Position numbers and translations under genes: made by a program
Notes under the pieces: generated by a model
Seen by the model: only the letters and a program-made list of their open reading frames with translations
The model's database searches: none
Told to the model about the DNA's origin: nothing
NCBI RefSeq assembly: GCF_033807715.1
Contig: NC_084597.1
Coordinates: 11,100,843 to 11,164,842, forward strand
DNA: 64,000 nucleotides
Reading direction: 5' to 3'
Source: Cololabis saira
Lineage: Eukaryota > Chordata > Actinopteri > Beloniformes > Belonidae
Shown: positions 24,972-37,451 of the stretch, piece after piece
Numbering within the stretch: position 1 is the stretch's first letter
Layout: each line of letters begins with the position of its first letter

Positions 24972-25602
24972 GTAAGAATAATGTCTGCGTCTTAACTGTA
25001 TGTTCATTTAATAAACATTTCACTTCATATACAAGTTTTTATAAGAATGACAGTAAAACAAAATAAAGCTGTCTTAAAAGACTGTCTTTAAAATTATGTT
25101 TTTGTCTCAACAGTTAGCTTCACGCTATTGTAGATAACATATCTTGTAAATATCGGTTGTGTTGGGTGTTCACTGGTTGTTTTGTGAGGAGTCGACCTGA
25201 AACCTTTTGCATAGACCTTTGCACGGCAGCATCAGTCATTCAAAGACAGTGAGCGGAAGCATTCACGTGCAAAAGATCTCCATAATTCAACGCAGATAAA
25301 AAAACTATTGGAACAGATTTAGCTTTAATTGAAACAAGATTTGCTGTGGTTATGATTCAATAAGCTTTTGCAATATCACAAAATGTATTCCCACAAAGAG
25401 AGCTGCAAGTCGCAGTGTTGCTTGTTGAAACAAACTTCCGGAGTTCACACACATTTGTCATATTCCTGAAAAAAATTTAAACAGATTGAAAAAATTATAG
25501 ATTTTTTTTTTTAATCAGCAAAAGTAACTAAAAACGATTCAAATCCTTGGCCAGAAGAATGGAAAGTTTAAAAATCGCCTGTCCTCCATGGTCGGCAGCA
25601 AG

Positions 25603-26327
25603 CAGTACTCGAGATGAGGGGGAATGGCATCCCCCCTGAAATAAAAACGGCCAAAATCATCCCCCCTTTCCATCCCTTATGTCATTTCATCAATGAATGT
25701 GGTTTTACTGCTATTTCAACATTTAGAGTCATCACCAGAAAAATAGCACCAGAAAAATAACTTATTTTCACCTGTTTCAAGTAAATTTTTACTTGAAATA
25801 AGTAGGAAAAATCTGCCAGTGGAACAAGATTTATCTTCTAATTACAAGCAATAAAATCTTGTTCCACATGCAGATTTTTCTACTTATTTTAGGTGAAAAT
25901 CTACTTGAAACAGGTGAAAATTGATGTTTTTTCCAGTGATGAGTCTTGTTTTAAGTGTAATGAGATTTTTTTTACTAAAATGAGACATTTTAACTAGAAA
26001 TAAGATAAATATTCTTGTTAAGATTTTGAGTTTTTGCAGTGATCCATTTTACTTATCCTGTGAAGGACAGAATCATATTGATAAGTTCAGAAAACTGTTT
26101 TTTATTGTTGTGTTTTGATGTATTTGATGTAAGCCCAGTGGATATTTAAAGCTTACAGAAGACTGCATTTAACTGCTGCTATGTCATTCCTGCAGTATTT
26201 CTGCAGGTGTTTTGGTCAGTGCTATTATTTGTAATATATTATATTATTTGTAATCAGCACAAATTATCTGTCCCCATATGATAAAATCCACCATCCCCCC
26301 TGATTTTTTTTTACAACTCGAGTACTG
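25603..26327. mobile_element. non-autonomous hAT, CAGTACTCGAG ends, internal hairpin
   Basis: CAGTACTCGAGATGAGGGGG to CAACTCGAGTACTG, with exact 8-bp duplication gcagcaag (25595-25602, 26328-26335). Bases 25769-25920 form an inverted repeat (cacctgtttcaagtaaattt against attttcacctgtttcaagta on the other strand). Non-coding. Confidence 0.9.
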
Positions 26328-26335
26328 GCAGCAAG

Positions 26336-27364
26336 TATTGGTAAAGCACAGCAAGCTCACCTGATATAATCAAGTACAACAATGAGCGTGGCTTAAAAAG
26401 GACCTGTTTAACTTAGATGCGTGTGAAGAGTTGTAAAAGTCAATGGGTTGTTGATGCACCGGTCAAATCAGTGTCCTGGGAGAAACTACATTAGTTGGCA
26501 TGTTCTTCCTAGATGAGGGATGGCAGCCTTGTCAGTTTAGAGACTGTAGGAAATTGTACAGTTGATTTAATTGACTACACAAACATGCCTCTTTAATGTC
26601 ATTTGAGCATGAGTGAGTTTAAGTAACACAAACCAAACCAACTCACAATGCAGCTGGCTGATGTTACACATAAAACATTAGTGTTTAAAACAGGTGTACT
26701 AAGCTGTAGCTTGCATACACTACAACATGTTCATGGCATATGCGTGGTAGTTTTGTGACTAACAAACGGTCTTGTAAAAAAGTTAGTAAAAACATTAAAG
26801 AACAAAAGAATCTGATCATATTGGGTCTTTATCAGTTAGATATGACCTCACGCTAACAACAACAGACTTTTTCCCGTGGATGCTTATTATTTGGCAAAAG
26901 AAAAATAAAGCCTACAAAAGGAAAGATAAAATAATGTGGGTAATACTAATTACCGCCATGATGTAATGGTGGTAGATCCTCTTATGCCAGGAATAACGTG
27001 GAAGGAGTAATTTCCTGTATGACTTTATTAGTCATTGCCACAGAGGAATTGTGGCCTCTGAGGTTTTTGACCAGTCCCACAACTCTTTAAAATATGAAGC
27101 TCACGCTGAATGTTTTATGTTCAAATATCACTTTCAAATTTGAATTTGAATTGATATTTAATCACTTTTTAGAAAGTGATAGATTGTTGTTGTGTCCCAG
27201 CTATCAGCAAAAACAAGCCAAAGTAACAGGTCACATATCAATGAGGATGAAACTAGCTGTCAGAGCTACAGCGGACACCATGGCAGAAGCTACTAAAACT
27301 TAAACCTTAAACCTTAAACCTTAAAAAAAACTTGAAGCACTTTTTTCAGAGACTCAAGAAAGTA
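26336..27364. other. intron 3 sequence, nothing recognised
   Basis: No mobile or coding signature apart from a short ttaaacc triple repeat at 27300-27324. Confidence 0.5.
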
Positions 27365-27372
27365 ATGATGGG

Positions 27373-28085
27373 CAGAGGTGTCAAGTAACGAAGTACAAAT
27401 ACTTTGTTACCTTACTTAAGTAGAAATTTTGGTTATCTATACTTCACTGGAGTAATTATTTTTCAGACGACTTTTTACTTTTACTCCTTACATTTTCACA
27501 CAATTATCTGTACTTTTTACTCCTTACATTTTAAAAACAGCCTCGTTACTCTATTTCATTTCGGCCTTTAAAAAATAACTATCCAGTTAAATTGCTCCAT
27601 CCGGATAGAGTGAATTTGGTTGTGGCACAATGAATTATGTTCTTGTCCAGTTTTGTTCTTACATCCGTTCCCTCAGATTCCTGCAACTAAACTTGGATGT
27701 ACATTCCAATAAAGGTTAGGATAAATGATAACATGCCTCTGAAGTTTGACTTTTTGCACCATTACAATACTTATAGGCAACTAGTCATCATATCTCCTGC
27801 TTTCTGAAACACATGTTAATGCTCAATAGTCACATATATGGTTCTTTAATATATTTGCATTATACTAAGATGCATTCATATTCAATGGCTTTTGTCCTTA
27901 ATGGCTTTTTTACCCCTTGCATTACTTTTACTTTTATACTTTAAGTAGTTTTGAAACCAGTACTTTTATACTTTTACTTGAGTAAAAAACTTGAGTTGAT
28001 ACTTCAACTTCTACAGGAGTATTTTTAAACTCTAGTATCTAAACTTCTACCTGAGTAATGAATGTGAATACTTTTGACACCTTTG
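27373..28085 (+). mobile_element. Tol2-like non-autonomous hAT
   Basis: CAGAGGTGTCAAGTAACGAA to ATACTTTTGACACCTTTG, flanks atgatggg/aagatggg (7 of 8). About 95% similar by eye to the copies at 15168 and 59741. Confidence 0.92.
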
Positions 28086-28204
28086 AAGATGGGAGAAAAA
28101 CAAGCAACTGATCAAGTCCGAGCCTGAATAAGTAAATCTTGTTTGGTGTTGTGAAGCAGCTTGACCTCCATGCCTATAGGGGGAGCCATTTGAGTTAATG
28201 TGAA

Positions 28205-28745
28205 ATGTCTTGTGTGCTGGTTTATGGTCCCACCACAACATTTCAATTGGATGCAGGTCTGAACTTCGACTCGTCTGTTCCTAACCCTTCATCTTTACTG
28301 ATTTAAGCTATTTTAATATAGCTTTTCTGGTTGTCCCGGTCCATGAGGCAGTTGTGGCCACTACTCTGGTACACAGAGGAGTTCATGGTCAACTCTATTT
28401 CTACCAAGTGCCTAGGTCCTGTTGATGCAAAACAACCTCAAACCATCACCCTTGTATGGGCTTGACAGTGGATATAAGTGCTCATGATGTGTTTGGGTTT
28501 TTCTTAAGGCCGAACTATTCCTCATTGGTCTCATCTGTCCACAGGAAGTGGACCTGGACGTCCTGTGGTTTGTTTAGGTGCAGTTTTTTTAGACAGAACC
28601 GACTTTGTCCCAGCAACCCTTTCAAACAAACTGTACTTGATCAGTCTTCTAATTTTGCTGTCATGGACTTTAACATGCTCCGGGAGGCCCGTGGACTCTA
28701 TAAATGTGGGCCTTGCTCTTTTGTCTTCTAACCTTGGGGTAAATC
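28205..28745 (-). pseudogene. Tc1-like transposase fossil
   Basis: On the minus strand, broken frames read HFLWTDETNEE-stop-FGLKK (28515-28550) and MV-stop-GCFASTGPRHLVEIELTM (28388-28447). These correspond to the conserved W-S/T-D-E-T segment with the second catalytic Asp and to the W-G-C-F-A-x-x-G-x-x-x-L-V segment of Tc1/mariner transposases. At least two in-frame stops and frameshifts are present, and no terminal repeats were found, so this is a dead, old fragment. Confidence 0.75.
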
Positions 28746-28762
28746 TGCTGGGGCGGCAACTA

Positions 28763-29205
28763 CCGTATTTTCTGGACTATAAGCTGCTACTTTTTTCATA
28801 GGTTTTCAACCATGCGGCTTATACAAAGGTACAGCTATTCTGTGGATTTTTCTTCCACCGCTCGGGGCGCTCTAACTGGAATTAGAATCAAAACTAAGAC
28901 AAAATAAATGTAAAGAAGAATACGCTACTTCATCTTGAGCAGATAGAAGTAGAAGCAGATTTCAAACAGATAAATAGATAAATAAATACCAGTTATTTTC
29001 TCTTGGTTCTGTCGTGTTAAAAGACACTGTTAGGAAAGGATCTATTTAGGTACAAACATGTACATCATTTACAGTTCAAAATCCTTTTGTACATGTAGTA
29101 AATATCTAATCTAACAACATAAATATCTGCGGCTTGTATATCTTTTTTTTAAATAGAGCGGATGCGGCTTGTATGCAGGTGCGGCTTATAGTCCAGAAAA
29201 TATGG
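28763..29205 (+). mobile_element. pogo-like MITE, CCGTATTTTCTGGACTATAA ends, copy 1
   Basis: CCGTATTTTCTGGACTATAA to TTATAGTCCAGAAAATATGG flanked by TA on both sides. About 440 bp, non-coding. Related copies at 36755, 37452 and 51597. Confidence 0.88.
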
Positions 29206-29250
29206 TATATTAAATGCTTCTCACTATGAATAACCCTCCTCACTAGGTAA

Positions 29251-29251
29251 C

Positions 29252-29337
<86 letters not shown>
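29251..29337. repeat. (TA)n array left of the pogo-like element
   Basis: About 85 bp of pure TA; it resumes at 30764-30814 after the element, so the transposon probably landed in a TA array. Confidence 0.93.
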
Positions 29338-29339
<2 letters not shown>

Positions 29340-30761
29340 GTATTTTCGCGACCATAAGGCGCACATACATTTTTTTTTTTTTTTTTTAAATGTGCCGGGC
29401 GCCTTATGAAACAGTGCGCCGTGTCTATTACCTGAATTACGGTAATGTAAGGCCGGCCACCATGAGAACGGTGAAAAGAGAAGGGGGCGGGTGAAGCCTT
29501 GAGTTGCGGACGTGAATGAGACTCCACTGAGCTGTTTAATGCGGAAACAGATGATGAAGACTTTTAAGGATTTGCTTGATGTGTAAAGTGAAATAAAATA
29601 CAATCAAACTAAGTTTTGCTCCTGCTATATTTTTAAATAAGCACACTTTTTGTTTGTTTTTGTGTGTTTTGCATGTCGGAACCGAGGAAGCACCTGCCGT
29701 GGGTTTGCGGGGTCTGATCGCCGCATCCCCGGGGCAGATCCGGCTGAAATGCCGGTGCTCTTTCCCCGGGAGCCCCTGCTACCAGTGCAGGTGGGCTCCT
29801 CCGGTCCCGGCCGGTCGGAACCGGTCACTTTCCCCGGTTAAAGCCATGTGATGCGCGCTGCTGCAGCCGACTTCCTGGTTCCCAAAGCGGGGTCCGATGA
29901 CCTGGTTCCCGGCCGCTTTGGGAGCAGGGATTTCTGGGGTACGTCCCAGGTCTGATCAGCTTCACCCTTCGAGATTTTCAGCGAAATCTGTCGGTTACAA
30001 ACCCGGTACCGGATCCCGACATGCGCGTGTGTGTTCGCGGCGCGAAACACACACATACTCGTTTATGTGGTGCTTGCCTGCCGCGCTGATGATTGCTGAG
30101 ACAGGTCTGGAAATTCGGACTGGCGCAGCTGAATTAGCGGAGCGGAGCTCCTGTCGGATACAAACCCCGGTACCGACATGCGCGTGTGTGTGAGCGGGAC
30201 CAGCGCGGGGGGGACGGAGCGGGACCCGGGACCCGGTCCAGCGCGGGGGGGGGGGGGCGGAGGAGGACCGGACCGGGAGCCGGGACCGCCGCAGTCGGGA
30301 TCCGCAGCACAACGGGGTATGAAAAGTTTATTTACTCTTGTGCTTGCCTGCCACGCTGATGGACAGAAACTGCCGGCTATGGTGATTTTTAAAAGAAAAG
30401 CGTTGCCTAAACAGACTTTTCCAGCCAGAGTGAAATGAAAAGGGCTGGTGGCTGAGACAGGTTTATGTGCGGCGCCCCGGTGTTTTTTTTTAATTCTTTA
30501 ATGCGGAAACAGAAGATGAACCTTTGAAGGGTTTGATTGATGTGAAAAGTGAAATAAAATATCAAACTAAGTTTTGCTCCTGCTCTACTTTTAAATAAGC
30601 ACTCTTGTGTGTGTGTTTTGCAGTGCGCGTGTGTGCAGCTCAGTCTGTGTAGATGGCGCCTTTTGGGTCGGTGCGCCGTATGTGTGTTTTAAAACCAAAA
30701 ATGACACACAAAACTGAGGGTGCGCCTTTCCACACAGTGCGCCGTATGGTCGTGAAAATAC

Positions 30762-30763
<2 letters not shown>
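29338..30763 (+). mobile_element. pogo/Tigger-like element, CpG-rich, with DDE fragment
   Basis: CCGTATTTTCGCGACCATAA to TGGTCGTGAAAATACGG with TA flanks. Interior 29680-30330 is strikingly GC- and CpG-rich for this window and carries internal duplications (gtgcttgcctgcc at about 30070 and 30340; aatgcggaaacag at about 29538 and 30501). It encodes the transposase fragment at 30325-30438. Confidence 0.87.
30325..30438 (+). pseudogene. pogo/Tigger DDE transposase fragment
   Basis: Within a frame open from 30178, the last codons read FTLVLACHADGQKLPAMVIF then KRKALPKQTFPARVK and a stop. The T-x-x-L-A-C-x-A-D-G-x-K-L-P-x-M-V-I-F-K-R-K-x-L-P pattern is the DDE_1 block of pogo/Tigger (jerky-like) transposases. 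Upstream codons are low-complexity Gly/Pro/Arg sequence and are not transposase; the N-terminal DNA-binding and remaining DDE parts are missing. Confidence 0.8.

Positions 30764-30814
<51 letters not shown>
30764..30814. repeat. (TA)n array right of the pogo-like element
   Basis: About 50 bp of TA ending atgtatatg; the partner of 29251-29337. Confidence 0.9.
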
Positions 30815-30820
<6 letters not shown>

Positions 30821-32205
30821 GTTTTAAACTAATAATCAATCAAAATATTTGCCTTGTCCGTTAAATGTGCCAACAAACCATCTGATTACAGATTGTTATG
30901 TTCTACTGAGACACAAATAACAACAAATACACTCAAATCAGCAGATTACTTAACAAAAAATAAAAACTATCGTGAACTTCCTGTTTCCTGATGACCAGTC
31001 CCCTACTGATCACATAAATATCCTCTACCTCTAACTTAAAAATCACGTGCACCACAGTCTACAAGACACGAGTTAGACTACGGTCAGACAACCAATCGAA
31101 TAGTAAATCTACACTAATGAAAGATGAAGTGCACATTAGCTTAATCTCAATTCCATGCTCTTCAGTGTGTGTGTGTGTAACTTTTGTCCTGTGTGTTGCT
31201 GCACATCCGACTGTGTCTCGTGGGTAGGAATGGTCTATCTGAACAGGAAGAGGGTAAATAAACAAGGTTGTAATGATACATCCTTCCAATTTATCTTAAT
31301 TAAACTGATAAACATAACTCAGCTCCTGGTCAGCCGGCTGCAGAGCCCCCGTTGGTCCTGCAGCTCTCAGCTCTGAGTTTAATACTTAAATACTTCAACA
31401 CAGCTGTTCACACCTGAAAACTATCGGACAACGGTAGTAACGTTGTGCTGGTGACTGGTGACTGACTAGATAGTGGTTTATTTGTTTTTATCTTGGATGA
31501 GTTACAGTAGATCAACACAAGCCTAGATACCACAAAACTGAAGTTTAGTCTGGAAATATCCCTTGAGAATTAATTTAGACTTGCGGTTGGAGCCAGACCA
31601 CTCAGGATTAAACTGGGAGTAATTAACATTATGACGACAGCTAAAGCAGTGGAGTATTTAAATCTACAGTGAAACTGAACTCCACTCAACAGCTGAATGA
31701 CACATTCATTATCTTGGAGTCAGATAGTGGACATCTCTCCAACATCCCAGAATATGTCCAGAGGGCTGTATGTCAGTTATGTTAATTACGCACAATGTGC
31801 TTATATCTCTCCAGGGGCTACTGTTTCCAGGCTCAGAAAAAAAAAAAACTTAATGAGGGAGCTTAAATGGTGCAGTTGTTGTGATGTAACACCTAACCGA
31901 GTCCCCATCCAAACAATAAAACTGAGACGTGGTTAAGCCGCGATCATTACGTGTGTTGAAATACTCGGGAGAGAAAGTCCAACACCCTCAATTTTTGGGT
32001 TGCCTACTAGAAAGCACTTTTACATGGTTACACCCTGTTTGGGAATCTGATTCCTTAATGCAAATAACGTGATCTGCTGGCTGCACAGATGCAGGCTCAG
32101 GCTGCAGGGTCACAAGCTGGAGGCACGACTCGGCAACGCCGGATCTCTTCCAGGTTACGTGACTTTGAATCTGTCAGATTGTATTTGCTCCGATACCTGA
32201 CTCTC
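30815..32205. other. intron 3 sequence, nothing recognised
   Basis: Short frames on both strands lack domains. No inverted-repeat element or SINE was found. Confidence 0.5.
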
Positions 32206-32208
32206 CAG

Positions 32209-33472
32209 GGGCCTCATCTATAAAGCTTGCTTGCGCAGAAAAAGCGCCTGAAAGTTGCAGAAGCCGCCATCTACGCAAAGCCTCGGATCTAAAAAGAAAA
32301 AACTAAACGAAACACGAGGAACTGGCGAGGCAGGCTGTGAGGTGGTGAAATGAAGCCAGATTCATGTCATACTCTTAATAATGTCATCACATATCACAAC
32401 ATATATTAGACTTATAATAAAATAGCGCTGATCGTGTCCTTCCGTGTGTGAAGCTCATCGTCAGTCAGGACCACTAGTAGAGCAGACGGGGGGCGGCCTC
32501 CCCGAGCCCACTACTCCACGCCGAAGAGGAAAAAAGAAAGTGTTCTGATAAGGAAAGTTGGACTATATAACAATTGCGTTCATAAGGATAAAGTTCTTAA
32601 AAAAATAAAAATTAAAGAAATAGTCTCTTCTCCCCGTGTGTGTCTGCCTGTAATGCACAGGTACGTGCGCGCATGTTGTTTACTTTTAAGCCTGAATTAT
32701 GGTTCTGCGTTACACCAACGCAGAGTCTACGCCGTAGGGTCCGGCGTAGGGTGCGCGTCGCCGCGTACCCTACGCCGTAGGCTCTGCATTGGTGTAACGC
32801 GGAACCACAAATCAGCCTAGACCAGCTCTGAGGGGAGGGGAGGAAGGGGAGCGGGTCCCGTCCCGTCTTCGCTTCAAGAGTCTTGATGATTTGCAATCAC
32901 AGAGTGAGCCTACCGTTAGTTTTTAAACTGTAAAAAGTGGGGGGGACAAAAACATGATTTTGAAAAGACGGGGGGACATGTCCCCCCCTGTAGCGCCGGG
33001 GAACTCACGTCGTTTAGCGAAGCAACGGCGTTCTGCTACTCACTTGCTTTATTTTATCCACTATTTATATACTTTTTCTACTTGTACTGTGACCACCAGA
33101 TAATGTCGTTTTCCTGTCCTCCACCTCATCCTCAACATTTCGATCTCAGATCTCAGCTGGATACTTCTCATTCATCCTGAAGCCAAACAGGCTGCAGGAA
33201 GCCACTGCGCATGCTCAGTAGGCTCATTCATATGCAAAAACATACCATTTTTGGTATGAAGTGGGCGTGTAGAGGGCGGGATATGAGGCGGATTCAGCTG
33301 CGCAGCCTTCCAGCTGGACTGTGATTTATAAAGAGAACATTGCTTGCAAGTGTGCGTGCACGCGGTTTTATAGATCCGGATATTTTTTTGCGCCCGGCAT
33401 TTTCGGCTTTTGAGTGTACCGGTACGTGCACTTTTAGTATGACTCCTACGCAGTCCATTTTAAATGAGGCCC
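32209..33472 (-). mobile_element. Harbinger-like element, GGGCCTCAT ends, copy 2 (inverted)
   Basis: GGGCCTCATCTATAAAGCTT to CATTTTAAATGAGGCCC, with cag on both sides (32206-32208, 33473-33475). Opposite orientation to 20386. Contains the palindrome 32689-32818. Confidence 0.88.
32689..32818. mobile_element. GC-rich palindromic MITE inside Harbinger copy 2
   Basis: AGCCTGAATTATGGTTCTGC to GGAACCACAAATCAGCCT. The 130 bp fold on themselves through cgccgtagggt/accctacgccg. Confidence 0.82.
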
Positions 33473-33475
33473 CAG

Positions 33476-33830
33476 CACTTGTTCCAGGATTGCTTACCTG
33501 GTATCGGCCCGACTTGCCTCCAACCATCTCTCCGTCTCAACCCCGATAAATCCTCCAGCCTTCTGTCCCCGACCATGAGTTTGCCTGCCTGCTTTGCGTT
33601 CCTTGTCTGCCTGTGGCTGGTTGGCACTAGGCCGGTTCCTGCTCCACCAAGAGACCAACCTGATCTGCTTCTGCTCTCCAGCTAAAATCCTCTGGGAACT
33701 TATCAAACTCTGGATCCACACTCTGCTGCCGTCCTCTGACCTGCTATAACCTGCCAAATAAAGACCGTTCAAGTACAAAAACCTGGTTCATTTGTGTTGC
33801 GATTGGGTTCACTCCATACCCGTTACAGTT
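33476..33830 (+). mobile_element. possible LTR fragment (Ty3-like)
   Basis: A C/T-rich stretch with ctgccaaataaagaccgttc (a polyadenylation signal) followed by aaaacctggttcatttgtgt resembles the R-U5 part of fish LTR retrotransposons. No second LTR, primer-binding site or clear duplication was found. Weak call. Confidence 0.3.
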
Positions 33831-34273
33831 AAGCTGTTTCCCATGGGAGCCGGGATGCATTGGCTTTCCCTGCCAAGTCAACATGGCACTTGCTGGATGA
33901 GAATAGTAAGAAACTTCCTGCTCAGATGGATGAAGAAAGAGCTTAATGGTGGATATGGAGAAAGGGGGAAGAGGAAAAGTTGGATGCCAGGAACAGAAAA
34001 GCAAAGATGTGGCTACCATTGCTGACCCATCAACCAGAGTGTAGTTGTCGAGGGTCCAAACATTTGAGGATGAGATTTGCTTTTCAATCCATCTGTTTAA
34101 TTTGATCAAATGATGGAGGAATACTCAAAAGATACCTGCCAAGTCAGTTCACGTTCACTTTACCACTCACTGTACGGTCAAATACAAAGTATTCTGCAGT
34201 GTTAGATGTTTCTTCAACATGGAGAGGTCAGCAGAGAGCCCGAAAGAATCCTTATGCATCCTTTACTTTACAG

Positions 34274-35062
34274 CATGGGTGTCAAATGTGCGGCCCGAGA
34301 GAGATTTTCATGTGGCCCGCAAGAAGTTTCCAACGCAAAAAAACGAAATGTTAATTTACTAAAGAGGAAGGCATAAATAATTGCCATGAATTGCAGCATA
34401 TCCGATAATATATTTATTCTACAAATCCATCGTTATTCCACTAATAGAGCAGTTTTCGACATTTTTTTAGTTTTCTAGAATGCATTTGCCAATTTTATTT
34501 CTTTGTAGACGGTTGTTTATTTTTATTAACTGATTACTATTATATATTTTTCGCAGGAAAAATATCACTGCTAGTAAAACAGTTAAAAAAGAAGTGCTGA
34601 CTTTTTCGGCACACTGGCGTAAATATCCGCGCCAATTTTTAAAAATAAATACACTTAATTTCACTGGAAAAATCTCTAAATCACAAAGAAACACTCTCTG
34701 ACGTAATAAGAAAGATTTTGCTTTTTATTAAATTTCCTATAAAAAAGCGAAATATAAAAAAAACATACTTGTTTGTGTTTATCTTTGTAAAATGATATTA
34801 AAAGTATCTTACATAATTTGAAAAAAATGAGAAATTTCAAGAAAAGATCCTGAAGAAATCTATTTTACATAATTAAGGTGTAAACAAAGTGCATATTTCC
34901 TTTAAAATTAACTAAACTGATATTGGATTAGATAACAATAGTAAAAAAAAAAGAATTAGAAAAAAAAATGTTCGCACCGTTTTTGTTATTTTGAGCGTGC
35001 AGCCCGCAAGAAAAAAATGGGTCAAATCCGGCCCGCCAAGCAAAATGAGTTTGACACCCCTG
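34274..35062 (-). mobile_element. non-autonomous hAT, CAGGGGTGTCAAACTC type
   Basis: CATGGGTGTCAAATGTGCGG to GAGTTTGACACCCCTG, flanks ctttacag/ctttagtg (6 of 8), so it is older than its neighbours. AT-rich interior without coding capacity. Confidence 0.8.
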
Positions 35063-35594
35063 CTTTAGTGTAAAAGTTAAGGGAAGTAAACAGAGAAACG
35101 GTTATTGAAATGCAGCAAACCAACAGCTAGAAGTTGTATGTCACATTAAATGTGTGTATATGAACAATGAGAATAAAGAATCTTGAAATATGAATGTGTT
35201 TGTGAAAGTTCATAGATCCTCTAAACAAAAAAAACTAAAATCACATCCAAAGCATTCCAGACTTGGATATTAGCTACTAATTTTAGCCACATGTTGTGAT
35301 TGCTTGCTCAACAATTTGGTTCCTACTTCTTATTTCACATCAACTGTTGTTGACAGCCATAAGGCACACACCAAGGGACATCCTGGAGAAGAAATCAGAT
35401 AAGCTGCTTTTAATTACATGTCAATGGTTATAACGACTTTTTGCACAGATGGAAGTGAGGGAGGAGGGCGAGCGGCGCTCTTCCTGTGGGAAACTGATGG
35501 AGAGGAATTTTTCCAGCTGCTCGTCTTCTCCGCTGCCTTCTGTTTGTCTCACTCTGTTTATGTTTATTCATGTTTCTTTTTTTTTTCTTTTTAG

Positions 35595-35683
35595 AAAACA
35601 CAACTATTCCCAACTTGCGTGAAGTCAAAGAGAACATGACCATGGGAACCACTCTGGTGACCAATCCCAGTGGAGGCTTTCTG
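35595..35683 (+). CDS. itga1: itga1 exon 4: propeller blade 1-2 linker
   Basis: The acceptor is a long T-rich tract ending ttttag and the donor is gtaagt (near consensus). The exon is 89 bp, enters after one base of a codon and exits in phase 0. It encodes (K)NTTIPNLREVKENMTMGTT and LVTNPSGGFL. It has two N-glycosylation sequons (NTT, NMT). The EVKENMT and TLVTNP phrases are diagnostic for alpha-1 within the collagen-receptor subgroup. Sequence upstream of the exon is ordinary intron; about 1.1 kb downstream a pogo-like terminal-inverted-repeat element begins. Confidence 0.93.
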
Positions 35684-36754
35684 GTAAGTAGGAAGTCCTC
35701 TGCACTTTCTCTACCAATGAGAAATAAAGGGACTGTTTATTTTCTGCTAGAAACTGGACACCGGAGTAGATGTTCACAAAACCTTTAGACCCTGCAGAAG
35801 CAGTGGGTTCGACGTTTCATGCTCCACAGTCAGACTTTGCATCTAGGGAGTATTATGGGATAGTTTGAATCAACTGTACAGTTCAAGTGATGCAAGATTA
35901 ATGTAATGTTGCAGAACTCCAAATAGCTTTTTATTCCACACTGAGGATCACATTAAAAACATAAGGGCCTATATGTGTTTATTTAAACATTTTTTTAAGG
36001 CATATCATATGCAGCTACAGTTGTAATTTAAGCACAATCCTTAATGTGCTAAACATGAAGTGCCAACATGACTCTTCAACACTCCATTTATATATGCTGG
36101 AATCCAGCTCCCTTTACAATCAATACAAATAAATTAGCTGCTTTTATGTAAAGCTTCTGGTTGAAGAAGGGGAGTTTGCCAACACTATGTCATTACTGGT
36201 TCCATGTTTGAAATGTACTCATTATTTTCTCATCTAATCACTTTCAACAGCCACTGTTTTTTACTTTATTCACAGAGAGTCATTTAGCCACAATAATGTA
36301 TTAGTATGCATTCTTGACCATTTGACGTCTATTCTACTGAATAATTATATTTGGGGTCTCAGAAGGGTAGAAATGGGAAGTTAATGTGGAGGATTTTTGA
36401 AATGTTACAATTTGGAAACTTTTCTGATAAAATGGTTAAAACTCGGAATCAATGGAAAATTTGAGGTTTTATCTGTTAAAAATAGTGTTTTGTTTGGTCA
36501 TAAGTTTGAGGCTTAAAATTAAACACATTGTCTATTTTTTTTTTTTGAAATTTAGCAAGAAAGAAACCTCTCCCCCTAAAAAAATAAAAGTAAAAAAAAG
36601 ATTAAGAAAAAGACTTTAAAGACATAAATGCAAGGACAAGAGTTACCCGATATAGTTGCCTATAAGGAATGCAGGATTCCAGCAGTTGCAACAGCAATGT
36701 CATAGCTGCTTTTACAAGCGATGACCACCATACCAGTATGCCGTTAATAATGTA
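35684..36754. other. intron 4 sequence, nothing recognised
   Basis: AT-rich; no mobile ends or coding frames before the pogo-like MITE. Confidence 0.5.
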
Positions 36755-37222
36755 CCGTATTTTCAGGACTATAAGCCGCTACTTTTTTCATAGGTTTTCA
36801 ACCATGCGGTTTATACAAAGGTGCGGCTATTCTGTGGATTTTTCTTCCACCGCTCGGGGCGCTTTAACCGATTAACCCAATTAGAATCAAAACTAAGACA
36901 AAATAAATGCATGAAAGAATACGCTACTTCTTCTTTAGCAGATAGAAGTAGGTAGAAGCAGATTTCAAACAGATAAATAAATAAATAAATACAGGTTATT
37001 TTCTCTTGATTCTGTCCCGTTTTAATCAGCAAAGTTGACACTGTTAGGAAAGGATCTATTTAGGTAAAAACATGTATATCATTTATAGTTTAAAATCGTT
37101 CTGTACATGTAGTAAATATCTAATCTAAAAACATAAATATATGCGGCTTGCATATCTTTTTTTTTTTAAATAGAGTGGATGCGGCTTATATGCAGGTGCG
37201 GCTTATAGTCCAGAAAATATGG
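36755..37222 (+). mobile_element. pogo-like MITE, copy 2
   Basis: CCGTATTTTCAGGACTATAA to TTATAGTCCAGAAAATATGG with TA flanks. Same orientation as 28763. Confidence 0.88.
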
Positions 37223-37451
37223 TATACTCCATTATATTTGTAATATATAAAAAAAACCACTATCCATGGTTGTGAAGGCGCAGTGCATGCATGGGGTGTG
37301 GGCTCGACGGCTCATGCAGTAAACTGAGTGTCATGTTCATGTGAATTAATGGAGATGGATTTTAACAGGATTTTGATTCAATTTGGATTTTCTCTTACAT
37401 TTATGATACTTGTTACAAGATAACTTTCAGTGTTGCAAAGTTTTCACGTTA

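Noticed and set aside
27300..27324. ttaaacc repeats considered as an interstitial telomere
   Set aside because: Three units only and not the vertebrate TTAGGG; trivial low complexity.
35428..35664. Minus-strand frame across exon 4
   Set aside because: Shadow of the real plus-strand exon with its poly-T acceptor.
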